Assembly (NCBI GenBank): GCA_022376465.1
Contig: JACDTU010000004.1
Span: 1,488,001-1,552,000 of the forward strand
Length of the DNA stretch: 64,000 nt
Origin: Cubamyces lactineus
Lineage: Eukaryota; Basidiomycota; Agaricomycetes; Polyporales; Polyporaceae
Direction of reading: 5' to 3'
Part shown: positions 1 to 12,102 of the stretch, one piece after another
How the letters are laid out: each line of letters begins with the position of its first letter
Numbering within the stretch: position 1 is the first letter of the stretch
The notes under the pieces: generated by a model
What the model was told of the DNA's origin: nothing
The model's database searches: none
What the model saw: only the letters and a program-made list of their open reading frames with translations
Position numbers and translations under genes: made by a program

Positions 1-203
1 CAACGGGAGACAGAGCCGCAAGCAAGATGAACGACGCGACGCAGCGAGCCTCACGGCTACGATTGTTGCTACAATGTTGCCTAGAACGGCAATTTCCACC
101 ATAGATGGCAACTAGATGCCACAGCCAAGGTGGCCACGCGATCCACGTGCTACACTCGAAAGTATCTGAGTCTCCAGCTGCAGGCGCGCTGACTACCTAC
201 CCC

Positions 204-241
204 AGAACGCGTTCTCTCCCTTGCCTTCACCATCCACGCGT
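204..241. promoter_or_regulatory. Two ACGCGT (MCB-like) boxes upstream of the Mit1-like gene
   Basis: ACGCGT occurs at 207-212, inside the perfect 12-bp palindrome AGAACGCGTTCT (204-215), and again at 236-241. Both lie within 95 bp of the ATG at 298. ACGCGT is the MluI cell-cycle box bound by MBF in yeasts. That it works here is inference; the boxes could also fall in the 5' UTR. Confidence 0.35.
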
Positions 242-297
242 CGCAGCGCGTCGTTCTTGGTGATTCCTCATTCTTCGCCTTGAAGGGCCGTTTCAGC

Positions 298-3200
298 ATG
301 TCCGACCCACCCTCGGACATTGCAGATGCACGGCTACTCTTCTCTCCGGGTGCAGGTCGCGAGCCTTCGACGGATGCTCCTGCACCTGCGGACTCACCGC
401 TCTCAACCATCGCGGATTCTCCAGAAAACAGTCGACAATCTTTGTCGCCGACTCCGATGCATCCTGTATTCATTGAGGTCCCTTCCCTCTCAAGCACTAG
501 GAAGGCCCTTTATCGTTCTGTGGCTGAAGACGAGGCCGACTCGGACGCCGAGTACTCTAATGATAACATTGAGGGTGTAGTCGGGGAAACCGAAGACGAT
601 GGAGTGAAATTCATGTGGGTTCGCTATCAAAGCGGTATCATCCACAAGGTGCGTAAGACTTCCACTATTTAGTCGCAATTCCGAGGGCATGGCCCATGTT
701 CACGGTGCGAACCACTCGGAAGGCCCGGACGGATCCGTCATAGTGGCTTTGCATGCTCGACGCTAACAGTTTTTTGATAGATCCCGGCTCAGATATTCAT
801 GCGTCGTCGGAAAGATCTCATCCGTGCTTACGGTAAGTCAGATACATGCCGCGACCTGCGTGGGGTACATTCAACGAACGACTTCTGGCAGAGAAATCAA
901 AGGCTTCTGGAGCATTACCGCCTTTCAACCCTGCTTCCTCAGAGGTACACCCCGGCTCGCGGCAAGCCAGCCTGACCGTAAAGATCCCTAGTCTTCATGC
1001 GAGACCGACGCGACGTGCTTCTACCGTCGAGCACAGCTCAGACGAGCTTGCTGACGATGTTGATTCCGACATTGACTCGGATATGTCTCTCGGGCATAGC
1101 AAGAGGAAGAGCACGCGTGCAGCAGCCGTTAACGCCAACAGGAGACTGGGAAATAAGCTGACATCCGATCCCCCAAAGACACGATCCGGTCGTCAAGTCC
1201 TCGTAGTCCATGGCTCGGACAGTGATAGTGAGGTTCAAGAGATCTCCCGAGCCACCCGCAAGTCCACGCGTAGTCGGAAAAGCAAGCGGTCTAATCTGGA
1301 CGATGAAGATTTCGAGGACATGGACTTTGTCGACGATGAGTCAGACGTTGTACACGGATCAAGAGGGAAGGCTGGAAAGAAGAAGGTTATCCGTGGCAAA
1401 GCATCGAGACCAGCCTATGGACATTTCCGCGTTGTCGCTGACCTGCAATACGACGCTGAGGACGACGAAGACTCCGCTCCACTATACGCCCATAGAAGTG
1501 TGTGCGAGAAGTGTCACACGCAACCCGCGCATGAACAGCTCAAGAAAGCAGCCAAACGAGGCAAGAAGCGAAAGAGGAACGAGGACGACGAGTCTGAAGA
1601 CGAAGAGTCTCGCCTCAACGCCCTGGGTGGTTGGGTGCGGTGGTAAGCTATATTCTCGTACCACTTCTTTCGCATTGCACCCGCTCACGGTCGCCCTAGT
1701 CTAAAATGTCCTGTTGCCGCTCACTGGGGCTGTCTAGCGAAGACCCAGCGCGATGAGATTCTGCGAGCAGCCCTTGAAAGGGACAAAGCCAACTGGCGTG
1801 CCGATTCAGGCCTGCCTGAGCCACAAAGACGAGAGGGGCTCGATGCCTATCAGACTACCGAATTCATCTGCGGCTCGTGTATGAAGGGTGGCGTCTGTAT
1901 GGGCTGCAAGGAGGTTGCCCTATCACCCGACCAGTTCGGTCAGCGGACTCAGTCCGTTACGCCTCTCGAGACTGCTTCGCACACTCCAGCTCCCACTACC
2001 CCTCTAGCCGAGGCAAGCTCTTCTACTGCTAACCAGCGGGATGATGCAGACGACGAACCTCATGAACTACTATTTCGCTGCTTTACTTGCAAACGCCTGG
2101 CTCACTATGCTCACCTGCCTATACCTGACGGATACGACCCTGATGATACCTCTCCTGCTGATCTGGCGCGCTATTACCAGTATAATACTGGGTGGAAATG
2201 CGCTGATTGCTCCTCATACGTCTTCTTCGTTGAACACATCCTTGCCTGGAGACCCTTTCCGGAGAATGCAGTAGAACCACCCCGCGCACCTGACGAGCCG
2301 GTCAATTACAAGGTCATGCTTCCGCGCGAATACCTCGTCAAATGGGTGGACCGTAGTTTCCGTCGAGTGCAATGGGTTCCACACGGATGGCTTCTAGCCG
2401 TGGCGCCGACGAAGCTGAAGAACTTCCTCCAAGGGGGCTCCAAGATTCCTCTTCTTCCCGAACCTGTCTCCGAGCAATCTCTTCCGACGGAGAGTGATAC
2501 CGAGCCGACTACTTTCGACATCGTTAGTGACGAGCCGGATGCGCCGAAACCTGAGGAAGAGATATCACCGCTTTTCGCCAACCCCGATGCGGAACGAAAG
2601 ATACCTCCAGCATGGAAGACCGTGGACCGCGTGCTCGACATCCGTCTCTGGCGACCCCGGAAGCTGTCCAAAGGAAAGGGGAAGAAGGTCAGATCCGACG
2701 CCAATCAGGACGAGGACGGAGACCGTCTTGATGATTCGGAGCTCGACCAGGCGCGCGATGCAGCTTGTGACCGTGGCGAAGAGCCTCCTTCATCTCTCCT
2801 GGTGACCGTAGAGGAGTTCGAGTCCCTGACCAGAGAGAAGCTGAGCGAGAAGCACGCAGGTCGGGTTGCATGGGCGTTCTTCAAATGGCAAGACCTCGGA
2901 TATGACGATGGTGAGTGTGTCTACTACCACGGCTAATCGGTGTCTGATCCAACTTCAACATAGCTTCTTGGGACGCGCCTCCTCGTCCATCAGATGCAGG
3001 TTATGCTGCCTATCGCAACGCTTTCAAGCGTTTCCTCTTCGCCCGATCTGTCACGGTGCCCATTCGCAACAACAAGCAGGCCGTGACCAAAGGCGGCGTC
3101 AGCTGGCTTCTCAGACAAAAATTCACAGAAGAATCGCAGCCTCAGTTAGGTCAGAGTTCGCAGATCAAACTCATGCCTTTCCAAGTAGACGGCGTGAACT

Positions 3201-6200
3201 GGTTGTGCCACAACTGGAACATTTCGCAGAACTGCATATTGGCTGACGAGATGGGTCTTGTAAGATGTCACACATCGCTAGCCAAAGCTCCTTTCTAACA
3301 TAGATATACATAGGGCAAAACCGTCCAGATAGTCACTTTCATAGGCTACCTCGTATCTGCGTTCAAGTGCTTCCCGGCATTAGTCGTTGTACCGAACTCA
3401 ACCATCACGAACTGGGTCCGTGAGTTCGAGCGCTGGGCCCCGAAGCTCCGTGTTGTCCCTTTCTACGGAGAAGCGAAGGCGCGCGACATCATCAAGAAGT
3501 TCGAACTCTTTCATGCTCACCCTGCCAGTGGAACGACTGGGGCCAAGTACCACGTCCTTGTCACCACCTACGAAACTGTCACGAACGCGAAGGAATTCAC
3601 GCCAGTCTTCAAGAACATGCCCCGCTGGGAGGTCCTCGTTGTCGACGAAGGACAGCGACGTGCGTCCATAGCGTTCTCGTACTTAGACCATGAATTGACA
3701 CACCTCTAGTCAAGAGTGATTCTAGTCTGATCTTCAAGCGGCTCAAGGAGTTGAACAGTTTTCATCGCGTTATAATGACCGGCGTAGGTATCACAATATC
3801 CTCATGATGGTCTGGTCTGACATCATATGCAGACCCCACTCAACAACAACATCCGCGAGTTGTTCAACTTGATGAACTTCTTAGACCCGGAGCAGTGGAA
3901 GGACCTTGAGCAGCTATCCAAGCAATACGAGGAACTCACGGATGAGCTGGTCAAGGACTTGCATAACCGATTGAAGCCTTACTTTTTGCGCAGAATCAAG
4001 TCTGAGGTGCTGCAACTGCCGCCGAAGGTATGTACGATCTCTGTTTCATCTGTAAGCAGCTTGTTGATCAGGAAAACCAGAACGAAGTCATCGTTCCAGT
4101 CAGCATGGCACCATTGCAAAAGGAGATTTATCGATCCATTCTCAGTACGTTTTGCTCGCTCGATGCTACTACGTGTCACTTAAACGAGTTACAGGTCAAA
4201 ATCTGGACATCCTGCGCAAGCTTGCCGAAGGCACCGACTCATCCAAGGGCAACAATACGCTCACGAAGACGAACATGAACAATATGTTGATGCAGTTGCG
4301 CAAATGCATCCAGCACCCGTATCTGGTGTCCGACACCATCGAACCACGGGGGCTGCCTCCCCAAGAGACCCATGAGAGGTTGGTAGCAGCAAGCGCCAAA
4401 TTGCGTTTCTTGAAAATGTTGCTTCCGAAGCTCCGCGCACGGGGACATCGTGTTTTGCTTTTCAGCCAGGCAAGTCGCTCGGCACATGTTGTGATGTGTA
4501 CTCACATGGAGGCCAGTTTGTCATCGCCTTGGACATCATCGAAGATTTTCTCAATGGCGAGGGAATCAAGTACCTCCGTCTCGTATGTTCTACTGGTATA
4601 AGCCTGGACTGTCACACCCTGACGCACGTTCTGCAGGATGGTAACACGAAACAAGCTGAGCGTCAGAAGGGAATGGATGAGTTCAACAAGCCGGACTCGG
4701 ATATCTTCATATATCTTCTCACCACTCGTGCTGGAGGCGTCGGGATCAACCTCTGGAGTGCAGACACCGTCATCATCTTCGACCCCGACTTCAACCCTCA
4801 TCAGGTGTGTGTCATTGCCATTCAGAGTGAAGTCGTACTAACAAACACACAGGACTTACAAGTATGGCTCGTGGTTGTTTTGCTCACGATACAGGCCTGA
4901 CGTGCGTTTCTAGGCTATCGCTCGTGCGCACCGTTATGGTCAGAAAAAGACGGTCCTAGTCTTCAAGCTGATGGTCAAGGACTCCGCGGAAGGTACGTTT
5001 CAGCACCATGTAATCGTTCTGAGTGCTGAAGCGGGTCGCTTTATAGAGCGCATTATGCAAACGGGCAAGAAGAAACTCGTTCTGGATCACCTCATCGTAC
5101 AGAAGATGGACGATGAGAGTGGCACAAAGGAGGATGTCCAGTCGATTCTCATGTTCGGTGCCAAGGCGCTGTTTGAAGAGAACGAGGAGAGCGCCGCACG
5201 AGAGATCCATTGTAAGCATTTCATGATGCGCATACCAGACGAGTACTTACGCGGACGCGGAATATGGTAGATTCCGAACACGACATTGATAACCTCATCG
5301 AGAAGACGGAGAAGGAAGGCGACCAGGTTGAGCCAGAGTCGGGGGCCGGATCACTTTTTGCGTTCGCCAAGGTTTGGTCGGCGGACAAAGACGGCCTCGA
5401 AGACCTGCCCGATGTGGTTGCTGAGAATCCGGACGAGGCGGACTCTTGGGCGAAGGCGCTCCAGCTTATTGCCACAGAGCGTGACAAGCAGCGCGAAAAG
5501 GAAATCACTGGACGCGGCGTACGGCGTAAAGCGGCTGCTGTATTCCCTCAGGTGAGCGGCCCCGCTGACTCCCTGGCACGATTTATTCTGACTCCATTTC
5601 AGCAAAGCCTAGATCTGGGCGATACACCAACCAAGGACCAGAACAAGTCGCGAAAGAGGAAGCACTCAAGGAGCAAGTCTGTTGGTTCCGATGGCGACTC
5701 CGACTTCCACGCCGTGCAATCGGATGCTGCCTCTGAGTCAGATAACACGGCCGCGGAACGCATGGATATCGATGACGTCCAGATGTTGGATGTCCGAGGA
5801 TCAAGTCCTCCTCTTCCATTGGCTGCGAAACGGGGTGTCAAGACGACACGACGCCGACCGAAGAATCATGACCGGACCTTGTCGCCCATAGACAACCGGC
5901 ACCATGCGTCTGAGCGTCAGCAGGGTGAATTCTGCGGACTTTGCGGCAAAGTCCATCAACCTGGTCACTGTTCCATGACGGAGAGCCCGGAGAATTTGGC
6001 ACAGTATAGGTTGATGCTCATGCAACACGCGGGTGACGAGACCTTGGAGGAACGGGTAAGTTATCCGGATAAATGCCTCGCCCGAACCGTGCATTCGCTG
6101 ACGTGCTGCGATCCAACAGCGTGCTGCCATCCGGGTGATCGATGAGACCCTTCACAGGCTGGGAAAGATCAATCTCATCTACGGCCAACCTCTTCATCTT

Positions 6201-6810
6201 ATTGAGACCCCGCCTCAGGCGGCCATGGTGCCAGTGCAGAGAAAACCAAAGCCAGATATCCAGAACACGCGCCCTGCGGTACATGCTACCGCAAATGGCC
6301 TACAGCCAACCGCAGGGCCCTCAACGAACGGCTTGACACCGAGCAACCCCTTCGCCGCAAGACCACTCCCTACCGCATCGCTGCGGGTACAACCAATCCC
6401 TCGCATCTCGGAACCCTCTACCACGAACGCTGGCTCCTCCAAGCGCCCGTCCTCACCTGTGCCAGCCGCCGATCCGCCGAAAACGAAGAAACCCAGAGAC
6501 ACAAGTGGGCAGTCTGTGTGTGTTGTCTGCGGACGGTCGCCGCTTCACCTGGTAAAGGACTGTCCCGTGGTGGCACAAGGCCCCACACGGTAAATCGAGA
6601 ACCCTCCAATAACGTTTCAAAGTACTAACCATGTCTCCGTTCGGCAGGATTGCCGAAGCTATACAACGGTTGTCCAGGGATCCTGACCGGTCCCCCGTGG
6701 TAGAGGTACTCAGAAGCATTATGACCAAGCAACAGAGGCGAGCCTCGAACACTGCGAAGCCGGGCACTACCATTGCTCCCAGTTCTGTCATTTACCTCAG
6801 TGACTCCTAG
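298..6810 (+). CDS. Mit1/CHD-like SNF2 chromatin remodeling ATPase
   Basis: ATP-dependent nucleosome remodeler of the nucleus, closest in layout to fission-yeast Mit1 (SHREC heterochromatin complex). Order of parts: acidic, basic-patch N-terminus; an extended PHD finger whose cysteine pairs are split by a charged insert (CEKC at about 1504, [11 protein letters not shown] after the intron ending near 1699, FICGSC then VCMGC near 1870-1910); a second Cys pair set (FRCFTC, WKCADC); a divergent chromodomain ([18 protein letters not shown]); then both helicase lobes. Motif I is ADEMGL-GKT, split by the intron 3260-3313; motif II is DEGQRLK, the form seen in Mit1; further marks are MTGTPLNNN and RAHRYGQKK. 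The C-terminus carries two knuckle-like motifs, [13 protein letters not shown] and [15 protein letters not shown]. About 17 short introns, for example 649-780, 832-891 and 945-991. The ATG at 298 is chosen because it opens the first exon; the stop is at 6808-6810. Function is inferred from the family. Confidence 0.85.
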
Positions 6811-7229
6811 AGAACGCGCTACATCTTGACACTTGATACATAGCATACCCGGTACTCGGAGAGAGCAGCGCTCGATTTCTTCCGTGCATGTTGCCACCGC
6901 TTCCAGTTACCCTACGAACCATTATAGTTGCAGTCATTCCTAGTCAACTGTACATGCGGCATACGCCAGTATTTCATATGAGATTCTACAGCTATAGAAT
7001 CATTTGTACGCAGCTTGCTTGGGTCGTGAGGCGGGAACAATGGCCGAATCAGACGGAAGAGCGAGATTCCCGCGGGGCGTGCGGCGTGTGTGCTGCAGCG
7101 GCGCTCTACAAAGAGGGATGCTGTGGCGGGCGGCGGACAATCAGTTTTGCAACGTTCACTGCGACCGCACTGCGCCTTGAGAGCCGGGAAGCTGCGCGAG
7201 CCTCTCAACTCTCTTGATCACGAACAACG
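6811..7229. other. Intergenic region, 419 bp
   Basis: Lies between two genes on the same strand. It should hold the 3' end of the remodeler and the promoter of the RNase III-like gene. I see no RNA gene, repeat or clear TATA box. Confidence 0.6.
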
Positions 7230-8552
7230 ATGACCCTGGGACCACTGAACGGACACAACGCGCCCGGAACTTCTACTGCCGCAGCACAAATAGGTATGCG
7301 CTGCTGGACTGCCGCAGCAACCATTCGTTCTCCGTATTTTAACCTCCCTCTTAGACTCCGGCACGTGTACCTCCCCGTCCGCACCAGCGAAATCTCACAG
7401 TCCCTCTCCTAACTTGAAGCGCTCCCGGTCTACCTCTCTTGCAATGGATCCCGACCTCCCGCCCGCACCCAAGATTGACGGTGAAGCGATGTTGGAGGTG
7501 TTCGTGCACAAATCCATGAAGTTCCCAGGCGCTCCCTTGAACAATGAGTCTCCATACGGCGACGGCGATCGTCTTGCGGCCTTGGGTCGTAAGATACTGG
7601 AGGCTGCATATACGGATGTTCTCTTCGGTCAACGACCCATGCTCAAGGCGGAGGAGATGAAGGTGAGCCACATCCTTGTGAGTGATCACTATCGATACTT
7701 ATTGCATGCGCTACGTAGCAACAGGTCGAGACAAAGCTGCAGGAGTGTGTACAGGCGTGGGTGGAAGGCTATAAGTGGAGAGAAAAGGTGCGCTACGTTC
7801 CTGGATCAGTGAATCTGAATGAGCCGGAGGTACGTCCCATAGCAGCACGCTGGTACGGTATGGTGTCCAACTCATCGCATGCAGGAGACTCGCCGTCTGT
7901 TCGACGCTTACGTCGGGGCAGTCTTCGTCGGAGAGGGCTTTCAGTCCGTCCGGAGATGGGTTGGAGCCCTTGTTGATCCTAAGGCCTCGTCCACGTCAAC
8001 GCAGGCTCAGCAAGGGCTACACTCCGAACCTGAGTTCAAGAGGCCGAAAGTGGAGCCGGTAGCGTACGGCGGGGGGTTCAGAGGAGGCTACATGCCGCAA
8101 GCGACACCCTTCCAGGGTCAGCTGCCAACGTACGCGCAGCCCCAGCAGCCCTTCTTTCCGCCTGCGCCTCCGGGCCCACCTCCTCCCCTCCCCCCAAGCA
8201 CCCCACAAACTCATTCTGCCTTCCTCCCTCTCTTCAATCAAACGGCGCAGCAGCGTCGTCTTGAAGTCACATATCCCGCCCAGTTCTCTGGCCCTGCCCA
8301 TGCAGGTCGATGGACAGTACAGTGTGTCGGTGCGTCTGTGGCGTCGTAGGCAAATGCACTGCTCGCGCTGATTCATGAACTTTTGCAGTCAATGGTGTCG
8401 AGAAAGGCATCGGTTCGGGATCGAGCAAGCAACTCGCGAAGGAGGAGGCTGCTCGGCAGGCATATTACGCGATGGGATGGGCACCCTCCTGTAAGTCCTG
8501 TCTACGGAGGCATGCATGCACATACTGATCTTAATTTTGCATAGACTCGTGA
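7230..8552 (+). CDS. RNase III-like domain plus dsRNA-binding protein, probably catalytically dead
   Basis: The N-terminal half reads as an RNase III fold: LEVFVHKSMKFPG, DRLAALGRKIL (residues about 93-103) and LFDAYVGAVFVGEGF. The C-terminus is a dsRNA-binding domain (LEVTYPAQFSGPAHAGRWTVQCV, then GIGSGSSKQLAKEEAARQAYYAMGW). A proline-rich linker with PPAPPGPPPPLPPS joins them. In active enzymes the signature is ERLEFLGDAVL; here the second Glu is Ala and the Asp is Arg, so cleavage activity is unlikely and an RNA-binding role more so. Fungal mitoribosomal proteins of this type also lose activity, so that is an alternative. Five introns are inferred. The ATG at 7230 is preferred because exon 1 (7230-7293) splices at 7355 into an open frame reaching the domain; the internal ATG at 7444 is the other candidate. 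The last exon adds only two codons before TGA at 8550-8552. Confidence 0.7.
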
Positions 8553-9079
8553 GATGCAAGGGGGCTCAATTTCGCCGATGCCTTCAGCCCTCGCGAGTGA
8601 CTCGTACCGCCATGAGCTAGTACGCATGAGCTATAGGCTACGCGTTATAAGCCAGGTGGATCATGGCCTTTGGATGATCCACCTGCCTTTTGATGCGCAC
8701 GCCTATAGCTCCAGTACCTCCCGTGAAGTGCTGGTTTGGCTATGCGAACTCTGCTGCGAACTATTGCTTCACGGTCGCTACTGCCGCCCTACTACCGTAT
8801 GACTGTACAAATTACTCGTATATGCAAGGTAATGAGCGTCCTCAATATGTATCTCCGTAGCTCATGTTCGTTCGCCTCTTTCGGCATAAACTCTGTAGTA
8901 GCTCGCGTATGTCGTATGATTACTTCGTTCATGTACATAGCCCCCACAATGCTCACAGACCTATCGATTCGGCGTTTCTCGTTCATCATCACGTACAATA
9001 CGGCACCACTACCTACAAGATCGTAAGTAATATCCAATTCGTCATACTGAACCTCACTACTGTACTGCTGCATGAACGC
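8553..9079. other. Convergent 3' intergenic region, 527 bp
   Basis: Separates the RNase III-like gene (+) and the GH20 gene (-), so it should hold both 3' UTRs. Apart from the hairpin at 8653-8685 I see no gene; the short frames here do not look coding. Confidence 0.6.
8653..8685. repeat. Perfect 12-bp inverted repeat (hairpin)
   Basis: CAGGTGGATCAT at 8653-8664 pairs exactly with ATGATCCACCTG at 8674-8685 around a 9-nt loop. It starts 100 bp past the stop codon of the dsRNA-binding protein gene and is likely in its 3' UTR. In RNA it would form a stable stem. Confidence 0.75.
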
Positions 9080-12000
9080 TTACCCTACGCTCTGTATACC
9101 GTCCCATATAACGAACTTCTGGACCTGGACACCCTTGGCTCCAACAGTCTGCGCGGGCGCAACGAACGCCATTGGCGCTAGGTTGTTCCCGGTCTGGTCA
9201 ATTGACGTTTGGAAGTCGCCTGCGTGTTTGCCGTCAACGAACGCAGACGTGCCACTTTCCAACCCAGTCAACACGATCTCCCGCACCGTGCCGGAGTCCC
9301 GCCCAAGGGTAAAGTTAGAAAGGAGGTACGTGATGTTGGACGACGTGAAGGCCAAGGTGAGGCCCCCATTGGGCAGACTCGCCAGCCCGAACGAGTCATC
9401 CGGGCCCGCGAGCAGCGTGCTCGGGGAGCCCCCCAGCTTCGCACGAAGCAGAAGCGTATAATTGTGGCCCTTGCTTCCCAGCGGCGTGTGCAGCACGCCG
9501 CCGACCAGCTTCGCATCGTATCCGTTCCCGCTCTGGTCCCGCACAATCCCCGAGGCGGAGAACCCGACGTGCGTCAGATCGTAGTCGACGACGACGGTGC
9601 CCTTGCTGGGGACGCGTCGGTCGAGGTTCTGCCCCGGGGCGGCGGCCTCCAAGGTCGGGTACGCGGCGAGGAACTGGTCGTGTGTGAGGTGGTTTGGGCG
9701 GGAGGCGGCTTGCCAGCCCGCGCTCGCGACGACGGGGAGACCCTGTTTGAGTGCATAGAACGCCTCGAGGAAGGTACTAGCGGTCGGGCCGTGGTCGTTC
9801 CACGCCGCCTGCGCGGGCGGGGTTAGCACTTGTCGGGAAAGTCCAATAGGGCCGGAGAGGCGTGACGGACCATGATTGCGCCCTTCAGGCGAGGATCAGT
9901 CATGCTTGGGTTGTTCGATGCATTGCCTATCTCCGATGCTCAGCGTCGGTCTCTCCCGCAAAGCCGAGCTTCCACGCAAGCGGTAGCTCGGGAAAAGTGC
10001 TGACCTCGGTCGAATACGTGCGGATCCCATATTCCGCCCGTATCCACATTCGCTCCGTCCCAGAGCCGAGTCTGGTTGAGGCTTTGCGGGAACGAGCCCG
10101 ACTACGGTAGAGCAGCACCAGAGAGAAGAAAGGACGAGGGCTTTCCCGTGAACACCGCAGCCGTCCGAAGCATGGCTAAGGCCCACCTGTTTCATGACAA
10201 TGTATTGGAACGAGTCCTCGCTGCAAAATGGGTGCATGAGCCGCTTGGTCAGCCACGTCCCGCACCCACAGCAATTGCCGGCGCACCGGGACGGGGACAC
10301 GCACCTGTTGATCACATCGTACCCAGAGCGGATGAGCTCAAAAGGATCATCGTCGCCGAAATCCCTTGAACGTGGAGGTGAGCACGAGAGGGGCAGCGTC
10401 AGATTGGCACGCAGCCCAAAAAGCTCACCAATGCTGTATCGTGATGTTTTTGCTGACAGACGTCCGATTGGACGGTTCGCGGGTGCCCCATAGCCGGATC
10501 GTCTTGCCACTCTGGTGCGCGATAAAGTCGCTCTGCGCGTGTCGTAAACCCGGACTTCAGAAATGGCCCAGGCCTGAGAACGACCCTGCGGAGCGGGCTT
10601 ACCATCTCATTCACGAAGTTGTTGTAGTCATCCGCCAGTGAGGCGTTATACTCATCGGCCCCGATGGACACTTGCTCTATTGAAAAGTCATGAGTTCACG
10701 ATAGCCCATAGCGCTATTGCTCAATCAATTGTTTACTTGTATGGAACCATGGTAGGAACTCTATGATGACGGTGCGCGGTGAGTAACGTCAGCACTGAGC
10801 AGGGGCGAGCTGGCGCACCTTGCCAAATCGACTTGATAGTCGGGATGGCGTCAGGGACGGTGAGGTTGATCAGCGACGGATCGGTCGAAAGCGCGAGCTC
10901 GGGCTTCCATTGCGTTATGACCAAGGCGTGTCCGGGCTGACCGATGAAGACGTCAGTAACTCGCCGAAGAGCATACTAGCCTAGAAACATCATAGCACCA
11001 CGGCCTTCTAAGGATCGCCGTACTCACCGACTCTAGCTCAGGTATGACCTGCAATCTCGATGTCAGGTTTTGTTCGCGTGAAGGGTAGAGGGGGGTTGGA
11101 TGTCCGCTCACCGTCACGCCACGGGCTGCGCAGCCGGCCTGGAAAGCATCGAATTCCTCGCGGGAGTAGGTCTCGTTTAGGTGCGGCGTGAGTCCGGCCA
11201 ACGCCTGGTCTTCAGGCCGCAGTCTGAAGCGGGCATAGGCATTGAAGTTTCCCTGGGGGGAGACGTTGTCCGACAGGTGGACGTGCTGTACACATGCATT
11301 GCATCGCACAGACGCGGCCGCAGACGGTGCATGAGGACGTATAATCTCCGCAGGCCACGCAGCGCTAAGAGCTCCAAGAACTCACGAATTCACTAAGCTT
11401 GAACCAGGAGGCGTAGGTGCATAGCTCTTGGAGGAACGAAATCGGATACCATTGTCGGCCGACGTCTGCGTGATATGAATTGCATCGAATCAGGGTAGTC
11501 GGAACTCAGAACGCGATCGACTGCGAACCTAGCATGAACCCGCGCGTGCGCCAGTCGGGCTGGTCCACAACCTTGCCTGACGGAAATTGGCCACCTGAGA
11601 GAACGAGGCCCTGGAGCAGAGTGCGGGTAGCCCAGAACGCGCCCTTGCTGCCTGCACCTGTAATCTGGATACGCGTGGGCAAGACATCCAGCTCGTACCC
11701 TTCGGTTGTGGGAGTGCCATCTGCAAGAGTGGTATGCAGGCTGTCAGAAAGGGAGAACGTGATTTCGGCGGTGTCATCAGACGATTTCCGCACGTCGCCC
11801 GTAGCCAGAGAGACAGCGGTATGCGGGAACAAGGCTTCTATATCTGCCTTGAATGTCTGGGCGAAGTCCAGGAGAGTCGGAGGGATTAAAGTTAGACCGT
11901 CGTCCTTGGTTAGATGGGCGTCATGCGCGTTAACAACAATGTGGATGCGATTTGGCAAGCGGAAAGCGAGTCCACCTTGCGCGTCATGACTATGAACCGC

Positions 12001-12102
12001 AGGAACCAAAGGTGGCAAGTTGAGTGCTAGAGCAGGCACGAGCACCACAGCAATCGAGAGGAAACGCCACCAGGGTGCAAGGATCTGCATGGTGGACTGC
12101 AT
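9080..12102 (-). CDS. Secreted GH20 beta-hexosaminidase / lacto-N-biosidase-like enzyme with C-terminal LamG-like domain
   Basis: Hydrolyses terminal N-acetylhexosamine residues (family GH20, retaining, substrate-assisted). The start at 12102 is followed by a hydrophobic signal segment (FLSIAVVLVPALAL). Next comes the GH20 N-terminal domain (HIVVNAHDAHLT; GAFWATRTLLQGLVLSGGQFP), then the barrel: DWRTRGFMLDVGRQW, HVHLSDN, VIPELES-PGHALVI and the catalytic Asp-Glu pair in SIGADEYNASLADDYNNF. GKTIRLWGTREPS and WNDHGPTASTFLEAFYAL close the catalytic part. The last ~200 residues (DYDLTHVGFSASGIVRDQSGNGYDAKLVGG onward, here shortened) look like a concanavalin/LamG-type module. The gene has at least ten introns, some with weak donors (GTTCGC after MLD), and one exon of only 21 nt (11028-11048). 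Exact substrate is not clear from sequence; lacto-N-biosidase-type activity is inference. Confidence 0.85.
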
